Assembly: GCA_018524725.1 (NCBI GenBank)
Contig: JAEUWP010000237.1
Span: 1-64,000, forward strand
Reading direction: 5' to 3'
DNA: 64,000 nt
DNA from: Podaxis mareebaensis
Taxonomy: Eukaryota > Basidiomycota > Agaricomycetes > Agaricales > Agaricaceae
Within the stretch, counting starts at the first letter, position 1. Every line of letters starts with the position of its first letter. The translations under genes were made by a program, and so were the position numbers. This document shows positions 1 through 13,200 of the stretch, one piece after another. The notes under the pieces were generated by a model. The model worked only from the letters and a program-made list of their open reading frames with translations. It was not told the origin of the DNA and did not search any database.

Positions 1-661
1 ATTTTGTGGTTTTTAGTACATTTCAGTATATGTATTGATATTTTTTGGTATGTATAGTTTCAGCCTTTCTGCTGATGGTGCAGAAGTGAGCGAGAATACC
101 CAGGGAAACAGGAGACAGGGTGCAGAAGTGAACGACATTTGGCCAACATATCAAGTTTCCATGACTCGGGCTGTCAGATGATTGCAATTGAGTGAATGTG
201 TAGCCATTGTGCACTAGTGGTCCTTTTCTAGACATGCGTTGATAACTCTTCTGGGGCATGGCAAAGAGGTTCTCCACTACTGCTTGTGCTATTGACTGCG
301 CATGGTTCTAATGGCAGGCCTTCCTTTCCGTAAGTGGATATTTCTTCTATTTGTTTATTGAGGAATGTCCTAGGGGAATGGATAGTTTCTAAGTGTGTAT
401 CTGTGTACAGGATAGTTTCCAGAGTGAATCATCATTTTTTTAAAAATTCTCCCAGGCTTCCAGCCTTCAAGCTTCAAGCTTCAGGGTCACCCTATTTGAC
501 TGGGTGAATCTAGTAGTGAAGAGGAACGTCTCTTTTCTGCATACACTTTCACACATATGACATTACATCAGAGGTAATACACATATAAATACTTCCTGCT
601 GTTCATTTTCTTTCATACAAAACATTCAGGACAGCCCATACAAACATATTGCTTTATTCCC
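1..661. other. CpG-poor DNA without a recognisable gene
   Basis: I see no coding region, RNA gene or repeat boundary here. The stretch is AT-rich with almost no CpG, like the transposon relics that follow, so it is probably decayed repeat DNA. Confidence 0.5.
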
Positions 662-1198
662 TCATGATAAAACCTCCTTAACATCTGATTTCCCAATGAA
701 ATAGGTCTTGAAATACTTCTTCAACACTAATAACTCCATTTTCGAAGCATGAACAACAGCACTCTTCAGGAAATCTTTGATCTTGTTCCTGGGCCACCTC
801 ACAACAGCTGCTAAAAACTTTTGATTGTAACAGCCAAACTTGATGAATGAACTGAGAAGGTACTCCATATTTAGTGTGCAGCTGCGGAGGAATTCTGTGA
901 CCTCACTGATATACAATTCAGGTGATAAGAGAGCTGGGTGAGAAGGGGAAAATGTGGAGGATAGCCCTGAGCTTGTCATAGAGCCAAGGAATGTCACAAG
1001 TGGCTCATCAGGGTGGTTGATATCAGTGGAGGATGGATTGGAGAGTGAGTTAGAGAGGACAGGTGTTAGTGGGGGTGGGTAGGGGGGGGGACCAAGTCCC
1101 AAGCTTGGGAGTGTATTGACATTACTGTGGTGCTTACTGATAATGGGGTTGAGGTCACCCCAGATGTAGTCACAGCTTGAGCAAGTTGTGAAGCTCAT
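662..1198 (-). CDS. uncharacterised 178-codon frame with a repeated C-terminal domain
   Basis: I do not recognise the product. The frame starts with a short Cys motif (TTCSSC at residues 3-8), passes through a Pro/Ser-rich stretch (residues about 35-95) and ends in a hydrophobic and basic domain (about 100-170). That domain contains EFLRSC, a Tyr-Leu-Leu helix, FGC, VVRWP, a DFLK motif and a final block LVLKKYFKTYF. The same order of motifs occurs at 7.4-7.7 kb (+) and at 63.5-63.8 kb (-), so it belongs to a dispersed family. The frame is open although the surrounding DNA is CpG-depleted. It may be an intact small gene, the last exon of a larger one, or a relic that happens to lack stops. No catalytic motif is visible. 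Confidence 0.4.
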   Translation of the reverse strand: MSFTTCSSCDYIWGDLNPIISKHHSNVNTLPSLGLGPPPYPPPLTPVLSNSLSNPSSTDINHPDEPLVTFLGSMTSSGLSSTFSPSHPALLSPELYISEVTEFLRSCTLNMEYLLSSFIKFGCYNQKFLAAVVRWPRNKIKDFLKSAVVHASKMELLVLKKYFKTYFIGKSDVKEVLS

Positions 1199-2767
1199 GG
1201 AGAGTTGTCCACATCAACTGGGATAGGTGGAGGTGGAGAGGACGTTGGAGGGCTCAATGACTTGGATAATGGATGTGACTTTCCACCACTCTGAAGGACA
1301 TTTGGTTGAATATTGAATTGTGAGAGAACTGGCAAAAAGGATTGCCTACCCTTGTGCGAAGACAAGTGTGGACAGCATGATTGGTGCTGTATGCATGTCA
1401 GTATTGTTCTTGGTAAACATGCATCCTTGCATAGCCCATTGCTGTTTCTATGTGTTTCTGATGCAGCTCTTCACTGATGATGGGTCCTCGAAGAGTTCAG
1501 GAAACTGTTGAACTATCTGAGAAAGCAAGGGGAGATCTTTCAGCTGAGATGTTGAAGTTGATGAACAATCAGATTTTATTTACGTCTCTTTGAGCCTTGG
1601 CCAATTTTGCCTTGTCTTGTTCTGAGAAAACATGGGTAGTATCCAGATCTTGATAGACTGCATTTTGTATTTCGTCCTGAAGCATGAATGAAGTAAGCTT
1701 TAACTGTGTATATGAGCCACAAGAAACTAAGCTCTCACTCTGAGATTACTCAAAATCCTTGGACAGTCCTTCAGATTACATGTATTGATAAGTTCGCAGA
1801 GACTAGTGGGCTGTTGCAGTTCAACATCCGATGATGGTTAGACCAACTAGAATCAACATCAACAGTGAACTCACTGTTGGGAGCACTAAGTCTATTGTGA
1901 GGCACAACATCATTAAGTGGGTGGGGGGCAGAAGCATGAAATACACTACTCACCATCCATATGTAATGATTGAGCACTGTATTCAAAAGAAGATGCACTG
2001 AGGCTGTCACAAGGGGGAGGGGGGGTGGGGGTCAGGTTGAAAGGAGCTGGATATCAATGAACATGATTCATATATTCATGTACAAAGTGTGCATTGATTG
2101 GACTCAATGAGTGTGCCGTGGTGGCATGATCTGTGCATTTGGATTCCATAGGCAACTTCTTAATTGATAAATGGGAAACAGTGCCCCTTTGTTGCTGCCA
2201 TCCATCCAGATCCTTCCATCCAAAAGCCATACCCCTTCTGGATAGTTGGTGCAACCAATGAGAAGTTATAGGGTTTGCTATTCCTTTACTAAAGGAAGCT
2301 TGAAGCTGGGACACTCAGGATTCCAATTTGCTTCATGTATGGTCATGAGAAGCCATAAAACAGTGTGGAGGTTGGGAACTGGTTGCTCGTGAAATGGCAA
2401 TCTAATTCCCGACCACCACTAGTGGCTATGAGAATGCTCATGCTAGTGTACTTGCTGTAGTGTTTACTTCATAGAGGAAGGGATGGCCTTGCTCTTATTG
2501 GTTACTCGTTCTTGCCTGTGGCTCTACTTCCCCTCTATTTCAGTATTCAACAACTCGTTCTTTTGCTCTTGCTCTTTGCCTCTAGTTTTTATATTCTCAG
2601 GCCTTGGAGGACTCTCCTTGAGGACTGGGTTCATCATTCCAGATGGTCTCCAGAGTCATCTCAGTTTAGTTGACAGATTAATCTAGTGACTTTGGGACTG
2701 GTTGACCTGGACCTTGTGAGAAGAGGCTTGCCCTTGAGCCCAATGGTTGATGGATGCAACTGAGTCT
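1199..2767. other. CpG-poor intergenic or relic DNA
   Basis: Short frames occur on both strands but none has motifs, codon bias or a second copy in the window that would support it. I see nothing I can name. Confidence 0.4.
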
Positions 2768-2894
2768 GCTAGAGCTCCATTGTTTCCTACCATAGGCTGA
2801 TCATCATATGTTTCATCAAATCCCAATCCTCATATGGGTGCTCCTCAGTCTCTTCAGTCTCCTTGGTGATCTCAGAGTCTGCAATATTCATAAC
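2768..2894 (-). repeat. fragment of the element A/B LTR, antisense
   Basis: Read on the minus strand from 2,894 this gives TGTTATGAATATTGCAGACT and continues parallel to the first part of the LTRs at 34,750 and 47,149. Only about 127 bases remain. The LTR start lies against LINE ORF1 sequence at 2,895, so this looks like the stump of an A/B-type element beside a LINE relic. Confidence 0.7.
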
Positions 2895-4095
2895 AAGTCA
2901 AGACAATAGAGAGGAGACAGAGGAGAAGGCCATGGAGCAATGAGAGAGAGAGAGAATGATGTGAGAAGAAATGAGGAGTTGTATAGGAGACAATGGAAAT
3001 GAGAGGAGTCTTCCCAGTAGCATCTTTGAGGGGGGGGGGACACTGCCAGTGCTTTTTCAGCCTGACATTCATTATGGTGACAGTTGACATAGGAGTAGGA
3101 GTGGGGAAAAGAGTATGGGAAGGAGGGAATTGCATGGAGATAAAATCATAGAGATGAAGTCTATGATCATTGTAAGGAACAGTTTTATTATGCAGCTGTT
3201 CAGAGTGTGCAATAAGATGGAGATAAGGTGATCTGTGCCTTCAAAGGTGGTAAAGTCTCCATTGTTTGCCCAACTAGCAAGGTAATGAGATATAAAGCTA
3301 AGGAGGGAGGTCAGTAAACCTAATCCCATCCTGTTGGTGGTGTTTGTAGTGTCAACATCACAAATGGTATTACATATGGTGTTATAGATTGCTGATCAGT
3401 CTATTCCATGGAATGGCTATATATTACCATAAGGCTGTGCATTAGAGGGTAGGAAGATGGAGGTAAAGGTAGGAAGAGTAGGGAGAGGGTCAGAGGGTTG
3501 AGATTCATCCTAAGTGGAGCCTGGGGTGGCAGTGACAAGGCCATGCAAGGCAGCTATAACTTGGACTTGAGTGAGATTCCCATAAGAGGATGGGGCAATT
3601 TTAGGGGAGAAGTTGATTTCTTTATGAACTGGTGTGAGGAAAGGATGGAGAGACCTTGGAGTACTGAGGCCTTTGTCTGAATTATGGCTTCCTCCACTGA
3701 GTGAACAGAAGAAGTGGCATTATTGTCATCATGAACTTTAAGACTCTTTCAAGTCTGAAGAGATAACAGATGGTCAGTAGAAATGGACCTTTTGGTCCCA
3801 AGAGATGGAGTAGGGGAAGCAGGCTTGTAGATGAAGTTTTCCCACTCTTGATTTCTATAAAAGATCCCTCAGAAGCCTCTCATGGTTGAGTAGATGTCAG
3901 TACTAAACTGGCACTAGAACAATAGCAATGAGTGATACTGGAACAAATGCTGGTGGCAGCATTCTTGACACCCTCAAAGAAGCTATTAGTTTCTTTGGAG
4001 TCTTTCATAGTGAATTAGAACAAGTGTCTGTATTCCTTGTACTACAAATAACCAGTCCACTGAGACATGGGTAGTGGTTACTGAGAAAGGAAGGT
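2895..4095 (-). mobile_element. LINE relic: 5' region and ORF1 (first protein)
   Basis: The minus strand is collinear with 48.2-49.4 kb and encodes the same decayed ORF1-type protein: the phrase ESQPSDPLP, then a segment with TICD-like and MGL..L.SLLSF motifs, then SYLASW..GD..TFEG and LVSIL-type residues. Homology between the two copies stops near 4,095 and 49,425, which probably marks the LINE 5' end. In-frame stops are frequent and CpG is almost absent, so the copy is dead. ORF1 of such LINEs is a nucleic-acid-binding Gag-like protein; the zinc-knuckle part is not present here but is seen in the related copy near 37.7 kb. Confidence 0.65.
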
Positions 4096-4315
4096 TGAGG
4101 CCTTCACTAATCAATGCCTCTCTAGTCATGCATCCCTCTTCTCCAAAGATTGGCCAATGCCTAGCCCCTTATTCTACTCCACTGATTGCATGGTGACAGA
4201 AATCTTACACATCACTTGGGAGAATGCTCCCTTCACTCATGTCTTCAACCCTGATAGCTTATATATTCAGACTATCACCAATGACTTCAACTCATCATGG
4301 ACCTATGGCTAGAAG

Positions 4316-4924
4316 ATGATTCCTTATGCAGGAGAACCACTTACATTCCTTCATCCCTACATGATGTACCCACTGGAAGTTGTCCCTCATATTATCAAAT
4401 ATGAAGTCACTCACAGACTCTATTTTCAAGAAGTAGAAGTCTATCACATTGATCCTAACTCCAAGGATCCTCCATCTATTCCTCCACAGCATACTCAAGT
4501 CCCTCCACTCTTCAGCATTGACTCTAATGTTCCCAGCATCAACAAATTTCCTCCAGAAGAACCTGTCATTGCTTCACCTCCCCCTTCTCCTTACCCATCT
4601 CCTTATATCACAGCAAATGCCTCCTTGTCATCATTATCATTGCAGTCACCATGCCACAGCCCCATGGTTGAGTCTGACTCTTCTGACTCTCCACTTGTTG
4701 GGAACTTCACAGTTCCCTCCTCTACCTCATCCCCAAGCTCATTCACCTCTGACTCTTCCAATGGACAACTTAACCAGACCTGGACTTGTATTATATACCC
4801 TTTGTCTATCAATCAGTATAGACTTGCACTATCTTTTGTACTATTCTCTTACCCTTCTTGCTCTTATCTCAATTCCCTGTCCTCATCTAGTACTATCTTT
4901 AGACTTGATCTATCTCTATCTTAG
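4316..4924 (+). CDS. unassigned frame, possibly a gene relic
   Basis: The first 55 codons (with IPYAGEPLTFLHPYMMYPLE and a YHIDPNSK motif) look protein-like, and the upstream DNA continues a similar sense through a TAG. The rest becomes Pro/Ser-rich (residues about 55-150), with SPPPSPYPSP and serine runs. I do not recognise a family. The DNA is CpG-depleted, so this may be the remains of a host gene or transposon protein. The overlapping frame at 4,449-4,958 is Leu/His-rich and probably only a shadow. Confidence 0.25.
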   Translation: MIPYAGEPLTFLHPYMMYPLEVVPHIIKYEVTHRLYFQEVEVYHIDPNSKDPPSIPPQHTQVPPLFSIDSNVPSINKFPPEEPVIASPPPSPYPSPYITANASLSSLSLQSPCHSPMVESDSSDSPLVGNFTVPSSTSSPSSFTSDSSNGQLNQTWTCIIYPLSINQYRLALSFVLFSYPSCSYLNSLSSSSTIFRLDLSLS

Positions 4925-7097
4925 TCTAGTTCCATCCTTGTCTGTCTCTGCTCCATAGTTATGTGTTTCTGACAGACTTGGACTTAGCACTATGTCATCA
5001 TAGTTTCCCAATTAGGACTTTAAATGTAGTGCTTAAATAGCCACTCTTGTACTGGAAGCACAAGCTTCTAATATTCTTAAATCACATCTATATCCTTCAT
5101 ACTTTTGTGATTAACATTAATTGATAATCAGTGTGGTAGTAAACTCTCTATTGGTTACATTCTTGACTAATAGAAGTTTGACCTCTAAATGTGCTTAACT
5201 GGCACTTGCCTCACCACCTTCTTACCATCATCTTTCTTGGTAGATCCTAGTGCTTGTAAACCATCTACTAAGACAGCCACCCCCTAGCTTAAACATAGGT
5301 GACCAGTGATAAGGACTACCCTAACAGATGGTGGGCATTGACAAGGGGTCTGCCAGAGTGTATAGGGGGTATATTGAGCACAGATGCAAGATTGGATTGT
5401 GCACCAGCAAGTGTTGCAGTTTGGTGGAGAATTTGACATGGAGGGATGAACAGTCACAACACACCATGCATTAAGCAACACTTCTTATAAGTGTGAACAT
5501 TGTGAATGAAAAAACCAATCCTATTGATTATACATGTATGACAAATATTGAAGAACAAGAACATCCTAGAATGCTTGCACAACAGGTGGTATGACAGAGA
5601 GTGGTGAGTTGTTGAAAGGAGGACAATTGCAGGATACTGGGTGGGACAGTCAATTCAAAATTGCATATAAGGGGAAAGCCCCAGAACTGTGCACAGTGCT
5701 TCACAGCCACTTTGATCAACTGTGAAGTGTGGCAGAGTTTGAAAATTTCACAGTGCAGTGCAGTCAGTGTGAAGTGACTGCACTTTAGGAGCAGCACTAC
5801 CATACTGAACTGCTGCTCACAACAAATTTTTGTAGTATACATCCTAGTTGCCTCTGTATATAAATCCATAAAGTTTCACAATGTATACAAAATTTGAGCA
5901 AGCAAGTGCAAAATACCTTAGCCATCAAGGATATTTGACCATCAAAATCCTCATCAAAGCCCAGATCTCTCAGAGTCTCTAGATTTGGTGGGCTGTTCAC
6001 ATTGAAAGTGACAAAAAACAGTTCCTTACAGTGTAATGCACAATCTGTGAAAAAACCACACTTAGAAATAACACATAGGAAGCAGAACATGGAGGTTTAT
6101 CACTTTCTAACTTCAAGTGTGACAAAGGGCCAGTAGGCATCTATTAAAGCTTTAAACTCCAATATCTGCAAGCTCCAGAAGAATGCAGGGTGTTGTACAA
6201 AAGCTTCTGTCACTCTGAACCCCTCACAATTGCAAGTTGCCTGAAATACAGGGATTCAGCAATAAACTACATGAGCAGATCTGTGGATCACATTGAAAGA
6301 GTGTTTTAAAGACCACCCAGCTGGGAAGGGTGAACCAGCATTCCATGATATTTTTGAGCAGTCTAGGCATGGCCAGCCATCAAGAGGTGCATGGTTCAAC
6401 TTCCAAACATTGGTCTTACATTAAGCTCATAATCAACAGTATTTTCTCCAGCCATTGTGAGACAGCTGTCTCTGAGGACCTCATTGCCAGATTGACAAGA
6501 GGTGGAGATTGAAAGTCCATGTGACTGTTGTGTGACTATATTTTCAAACACCTGATAGTTTCAACTCGACCTCAAAGATGCCCTAGCCTCATGACATAGT
6601 TGCATTGTAAAATCTTTGAAAAACAGTATTCTGATAGCCAAGATATGTGAAAAGCTCCTGGTCAAGTCTCATGGAAATATGTTGAACAGGTGGAGAGAAA
6701 TTTGCTCGCAACTGAAAAGTTTTCAAACACACCACCAATGATAGTATAGCCCAGTAGTCCCCATAGTTATACCCCACTCATTTGCCTCCCACCCCCTCCT
6801 TATACAGTTTGTTCACCCATATCGAGTCTCTTCAACACCATTACTGCCAGAAGTGGGGTGTGAAGAACACAGGGAAGTTATGATGACATATGCATGAAGA
6901 TAGTCTGCCTAGAAGCAGAGCAAAATTGAGTGTATCAAAAAATCAGGCTCAGGACCCATCCTTGAAATGGTTCAAAAGTGTTATCAAGCAAAGGTGCACA
7001 ATTTTGCCTAATCCTTTTTTTTTTTGCTCAATTCACCCCTTAAAGATTGGCTGTTTAGAATAGTGGGAGGGCCTATCAACCATCCAGTTCACTAGAC
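4925..7097. other. CpG-poor DNA without a supported gene
   Basis: Several short minus-strand frames (5.3-6.1 kb) and plus-strand frames have no recognisable motifs and no second copy in the window. A T-run at about 7,016-7,025 has no LINE 3' end beside it. I cannot assign anything. Confidence 0.4.
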
Positions 7098-7675
7098 TTG
7101 TCAACATGCACTCCACATCTCAAAGCTACAGTAGAGAACCCCTTGCAATTTTCTGCTATGCTTACACAAGGTAGGACTACCTCTCAAGCTGATCCCTCCT
7201 TGAAGCCAAGCCTGTCTTCCCTGAAGCCTACAAAGGGTTTTGCACAGAAACAAGACTGCATTCTGTCCCTTCCACCAAGTGCTTCATCCCCAGTGGGAGC
7301 TGACACTCCATTAGCTGGGCATCCTAATGCTACCGCTATGAACACACCATCACTCTTGTCCATTCCATCCCCATCCTCGGCCTTCTTGCCACAGAGCACT
7401 GCATTGACAAAGTCACAGCATTCCTCAGCTGTTGTGTACTGGACATGCGATACCTGCTCAATTCATTTGTCGGGTTTGGGTGTCTCAATGGGGAGTCCTT
7501 GGCAGTCATAGTGGAGTGGCTAGGAAGTGATATAGATGACTTTTTGAACAGAATGGTAGCATGCAACCTGCCTGTCCATGGTTCAAGTATGTTATCAGAG
7601 ATGGAACTCTGGGTTCTGAAGAAGTGTTTCAAAAGCATTTTCTCTGACAGCCAAGGTGGGGAGAAGACACCATGA
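7098..7675 (+). pseudogene. second copy of the uncharacterised repeated domain, frameshifted
   Basis: The first frame (7,098-7,511) is Pro/Ser-rich, like the N-terminal half of the protein at 662-1,198. Near 7,430-7,445 the sense passes to another frame (7,445-7,675) with RYLLNSFVGFGC, AVIVEWLG, DDFLNRM and LWVLKKCFKSIF. These match the 662-1,198 protein (EYLLSSFIKFGC, AVVRWP, DFLK, LLVLKKYFKTYF) block by block. The join therefore needs a frameshift or an unrecognised intron. The product ends at a TGA just after a Gly/Glu/Lys tail. The function is unknown; the copy shows that the domain is multicopy and CpG-decayed in this genome. Confidence 0.45.
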
Positions 7676-7874
7676 AGAAACAGGAGGGGGGCTGTAGGTA
7701 CAACATATAAGCAGTATGTTTCTTGTCAAGCTACACATAATATGCAACATATTTCTTAGTAAGTCAGCCAACAGACTGGAGATGTCATGTACACAGGTTG
7801 AGTTATTATGGACATCATGTGTCATACCATTGTAAAGGAAACAAACCTTCTGTCGGAGAAACGAGGGTGTAAGC

Positions 7875-8501
7875 ACTAGATTGGGAAATGTGCAAGAAGA
7901 TAGATGAAGCATGCTGGTACCATGGAGTATACTTCCCTTGTGATGACAACTTGTAATGAATGCTAAACTTACCATTTCTATTCCTAGACACTTTCTATTA
8001 TTAGGACCAGGTATAAGTTTTGACTCTTCTGTTGTATTTGTGTCACATCAATTATGTTTGCTTCTACAGACTTTCCCCTATGCCATATGCCTTCCTTTTC
8101 TATGTTCCCCCTTTTGATATTTGTCTTCTATGCTACATTTGATCTACTTCCTTAAGTAGTCATCTGAACTCCTATATGTACACCACTTGGACATGTAGAT
8201 TAGACAAGTCTAATCTTAACATGTGTTACCTCCTCTCTTACAAGTGAACCAGTAGCCTGTTAAGTCTACAACTCTTTGCCCTTGAAGATAGCTTTTCCCT
8301 CTCAGGCTTCTTGTCAATATCTTGTCCTACAGAGCATGCAATCTATATGAGTTTGCTACCTAGAGACAACATGAACAGCCATCTAAGGTTAAACAGAGCA
8401 GCTCCTTTAGACCTGTATAGGACAAGGACCTCTGCTTGTCTCTCTTACAAGGATAGGCTCTGACTTAGGTGTCACTTAGCCAAAGAAGAAACCTTATAAC
8501 A
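7875..8501 (+). repeat. 5' LTR of element A, truncated at its start
   Basis: From the words CTAGATTGGGAAATGTG at about 7,875 this matches the LTRs at 34,750, 38,690 and 47,149, and it ends with the same TAACA. The first 120-170 bases, present in the other three copies, are missing and replaced by unrelated sequence. The element therefore lost its left end by deletion or rearrangement. Confidence 0.8.
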
Positions 8502-8915
8502 TCAAGATTAGACTTCCCTCATGTGCTGATCCCATGTTGTAACTTCCTGACCCTGATTACTGCTCTCATTGTTTTGCACTGTGCATGTAGTCAACCTGAG
8601 GTTCTCATTGCTTTGTGCTGTGCCATTGGGACATTGTTGGTTCTCATTGCCTTGTGCTGTGCCTAAACAACACCAAACCCCCCCTTCTTAACTGTAATCT
8701 GCCCACTCATTGTTTAGTGGTCTGGCAAGGAAGCCTGTAATATGCCCACTCAACACTTGGTGGTCTGTTAGAAGAAGACCCTCTGACTATAAATCATGTC
8801 AATGTCTGTCAAGGTGAAGCATTTTTGATTGACAGAAATCAAAAAGCATTCTTGATCAACAGAAATTGACAGAAGTTCTTGATCATCTGAAATCAACAGA
8901 CCCCAATCATTCACC
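8502..8915 (+). other. element A leader between LTR and Gag
   Basis: This is the untranslated leader expected to hold the primer-binding site. It parallels 39,506-40,019 in element B. It includes three imperfect repeats of a phrase like TTCTCATTGCTTTGTGCTGTG at about 8,560-8,665. No canonical TGG-starting primer site follows the LTR directly. Confidence 0.5.
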
Positions 8916-10260
8916 TTGCAGTCTATTTATTCTACCTTATCATCTTCCTGGACTTCTTCACAGGACAATACTTCCTTTTTCTCTTTAATTCTCCTAGAAC
9001 TTCAACAGCTTGACCTCACACCCCTTCAAATCCAAGAATTAATTCAAGCCCTCATTGAGAGGAACCTTGAATGTCCTTTCACTCCCCCACTCCCCTCACC
9101 ATTTCGAGAGATGCCACTGCACTATTGGAATGAGTTAGAAGCCAAGACTCAGATAGCAGTGATGAAACAGCTCAATGATCAGCATCTCCCATCTCACCCA
9201 TTGTCTCTCCCACCAGAACAAGACCCCCTAGGAGAATGAGATCTCTTAACCTTGATGAAGTTGCACCTTGGAAACTGTGACTTACTGCCAATATCAGAGG
9301 AAGAAGAGAAACAGCTAGAGAATGAAGACAACAAATGTCAACCACTGTCACTATCCCTCCTGCTGTTGTACAACCCCCTCAACAACTCACTCAACCTCTA
9401 AGTACAGCCTCAATTCCACCCCCATACCAGTAACAACCATCACAATACTCTACTCCCACTCCACAATCAACCCTTTAGATGATGCAACCACATCAACAAC
9501 TACAACCTCCAATTCCTAGAATGGACTCCACAGCATCCATCAATCAAGCTGCTACCTTTGCATCCAGAAGTAATATTGTGCCCCCAAATCAAAGATTCTT
9601 CCAGCAACCCCTCTTCACCAACCCAGTGATTTCCAGACAGCAGACAACTGGATCTGTACAGGGAAATCAGGAAAACCCAACTCAGACTGGAACAGCTTAG
9701 CCAACAAATCTGCTGCAAATAGGAAGTCCTTACCCACCTCCTGGACAACCTCCACCTGGACCACCACCTTCAGGACCAAGACAACCAGGCCCTAACCTAC
9801 TACTGGAATCACCAGGAGTACCACCTCCACTACTACCAGGAGCACCACCACCAGGACCTCCAGTGCCAGGATAACCAGGAGCACCACTGCCAGGATTTGG
9901 ATTTCCCCAACAAGCATAAATGCCTGCTACCCCTTTCACACCAAAGTATGAGGCATTACCTTTGTACAATGGAGACCCATAGAAGTACTTGGTATAGAAG
10001 CAGCAATGCACCTTGTACATTATCACCAACCAGCATAAATTCCCTACTGACCATGATGCCATCATATTCATGCTCTACTACATTGGAGGAGCAGCAGAAC
10101 CATGGAAGACAGAATACCTCCACCAATACAACTTCAATGGAGTATTACACCTTGGAACATTCAATGCATTCCAAGATGAGCTTGATAGAGTCTTTCTCCC
10201 TTACAACTATACTGAAGATGCTCTCTGATGACTCCATGCTCTCAAGAAGAAACAAAGACT

Positions 10261-10262
<2 letters not shown>

Positions 10263-10299
<37 letters not shown>

Positions 10300-13200
10300 G
10301 ACATTTATTGCACTAGACTAGCTAATACAAATGGGTGCATGATAGCAGTCCCAATACTGAAACTAGAGAAGAGGAAAAGAAAGAGACTAGAGAGTTAGCG
10401 AGAGGAGAGAGAGATAGAAGTATACTAACTACTAGAGAGAAGTGAGACAAAAAGAAAGATAACCAACTTAACGAGTCGAGAATGATGAGTGAGGCAAGAA
10501 AGAAAAGGAATAGAAGCAATGGAGCTAGCTATGATACAGATGGTGGAGGGGAGAGCCTTCAGTGAACGTCCAGGACTCCATTTCTTGCAAGTCGCTCTCT
10601 TCTGTTGAGGCGGCGGGTGGTGAACTCCTCTTGTGTGATAGGTCCTTGAAGCTGGTCGGCGAATGAGAATGCCATGGGGTTTTGGTCTAAGAATTGGATG
10701 ATCCAATGGAAGCTGTCACAGGCTCCATATGGGTATCAAAAATGGGGGCAGGCATCAAGAATATGATTGCGAGTCTCGAGAGGTTCGCCACAAGGGCAGG
10801 AAGTGATGTGACACCCAGGGAAGAAGTGCTGTCGAAAGGCGCCAATAGGCACATGATTGGTAATGCAGTGTGTGAAGTGTGTGCAGAGTTGGGCATTCTT
10901 TCCGAGGGGTGACTTTAGGTAAGTTCTGCCATTGGTGTATTTGGGGAGGAGAGGATTCTCTGCACTATCAACGAGAGGGAGCCATGAGTGGCCATGGTGA
11001 GTAGGGTTGTTCATGAGTTGGTGCCATAGAGACAAGCACTTTTGCATGTAGTGGTTGCGAATGAACCCGAGAGAGGTGCAGAAGGGTTGATGGCGAGGAT
11101 TGGGTAGGTGGAGAGACTTGGTGAGGGTGTGTGCCCTGTGGTGAATAGACCATTTGGCGGATGAGGGGATGGACCAGAAATGGACTTGATTTAGAGGAGA
11201 GGAAGACAACCAGTGGTGTAAGAGAGGAGCGACCGCGATGGAGTCTGGATGAGCACTGTGGGGCCTATAAGAGAATAGATGTTTAGCAGAGGAAATTGAG
11301 TCCGTGAAAACTACAATTGAGGAGATATTGAAAGATTGAGAAAAGGAGATAGAGGAAAAGAGTCCGAGACGGAGAGCATAAGACTCAGAATCAGAAGAGG
11401 TCACTTCCCCACAGGGGTGGACCGTGGAAGAAAGAATGTCTGTATCGGAAGAGTTGAAGACTAGAAAAGCGGAAGTAGCAGAAAGAGAAGAGTTGGAAGG
11501 GACCGAACCATCTGTGGCTATAAGTAGAGATACAGGGGAAGAGAAAGCCAAATTGTGGGCGCATGAGGCATTGGCAAGGTGAAGCACTATGGCACCTTCT
11601 TTTGAAGGGTCAGGGCATTCAAGGAATTTGATTTGGTTGCTAAACAAGTCCATCAGACACTGGCCAGGTTTGGCGCTGGGATGAAGATGCTGGAATCAGT
11701 CCGTGACCAATTGAGTGTCAGAAACGAAGTCTAGTACCGTTGAGCACTGCTTAGATTGACGTGCGTCTAAAGGGTCGATGTCGCACGAGAGGAGCTTGAG
11801 GGGATGAGAGGAAGGGAGGGTATGGAAGTGGAGGGAACATCGCTTGGTGAGCTTGAAAAGATGGAGTTGGATGGGGATAAGGCCTGCAATGGCCTCAACC
11901 CCACCCATAGGAGTGGTGCAGAATGCGCCTGTGATCCATAAGGCGGCTTGACGTTGCATGCGCTAGAGGGACTTGATGAGTCCACGGTATTTCACATTGT
12001 GGTTGAACCAGAGACGGAATCCATATGTCACAATAGGGATGACACAGGATCGGTAAAGGAGTCTCTTGTGAAGTGGGGAGAGGCCACAGATGGAGTTGCC
12101 AAGCATGCGCATGCATTGGACGGTGGAGAGTGCCTTGGTGGAATAGAAGCAGACGTGTTCCTTGAAGGAGAGGCTTCTGTCAAACCAGAAGCCGAGGTAT
12201 TGGAGAAAGGGTTTAGGAGTGATGGTGAGGGAGTCGTCAATGACAACAGGGGGATTGGGTTCCTGGGAGGGGCAGTTGGAAAAGTGGAAGGCCTCGGTTT
12301 TGTCTCCTTTGAGAACGAGACCAAGGCAGCGGAGGTAATCTTCACAGTTCTTGTAAACCTGTGAAAGAAGGTGACAGTTAGTGATAAAAGAGTCTGATTG
12401 AACTATGATAAGTCCGTCATCAACGAAAGAAACTATTTTACAACATGGGTCATTAGAAAACTGATACATAAAGGGGGAAAGGGATAGAGCTGTGAGAATG
12501 GGTGAGAGAGTGGAACCTTGGCCAATGCCAACAGAAGTGGAAAACTTTGGAGACAAATTATTGTTCCAAGAATAAGTGGTAAAACGATTACTTAAATAAT
12601 CAGAAAAGAAAGAGATGAGTCAGGAATTGAAGCCTTGGCATTGTAAAGTGGAGGTGAGGATCTGATGGTTAGTAGATGGGAAGAATTGTGCAATGTCAAA
12701 GGCGATGACACTAGTTTTGAGTTTGCGTTTCCAGCCTGAACGGACTAGATGGGTGACGTAGCAGCCAGCGTCTTCAGTGGAGCACTGGATGATTCCTCCA
12801 AATTGGAGGGGGTGGATGAGGTCAAATTGCGATGCTTCGAATTGCATACAAGCAGAAATCATCTTCTCGATAAGTTTGCCAAGCGTATTGAGAAGGACTA
12901 TGGGTCGGAACATTTTTGGGGTGGAGTAGTGAGGTTTATTCAGTTTAGGGATGATGATGGAGGTGGAGATCTTGAAGTGTTCTGGCCAGGTAGAGAACTC
13001 GATGCATTTAGAAGCGAACGAGAGGAAATTGGTAAGGAAGATGTCGTTGGACATTAAGTGTTTGATGTGGGCCCACGAGAGGTGGTTGGGACCCAGAGCC
13101 GAGGTGTTAGCACAAGGATTAAGAGCGTCAAAAAGTTTGGCTTTGGAAAATGGAAGCCACGAGCATTCCAGGTGGGCATCAAGAGAGTTGATGGCGCTTA

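Noticed and set aside
10263..10294. Poly(T) run as a transcription terminator
   Set aside because: It is the poly(A) tail of the antisense LINE, bounded by the 13-base target duplication.
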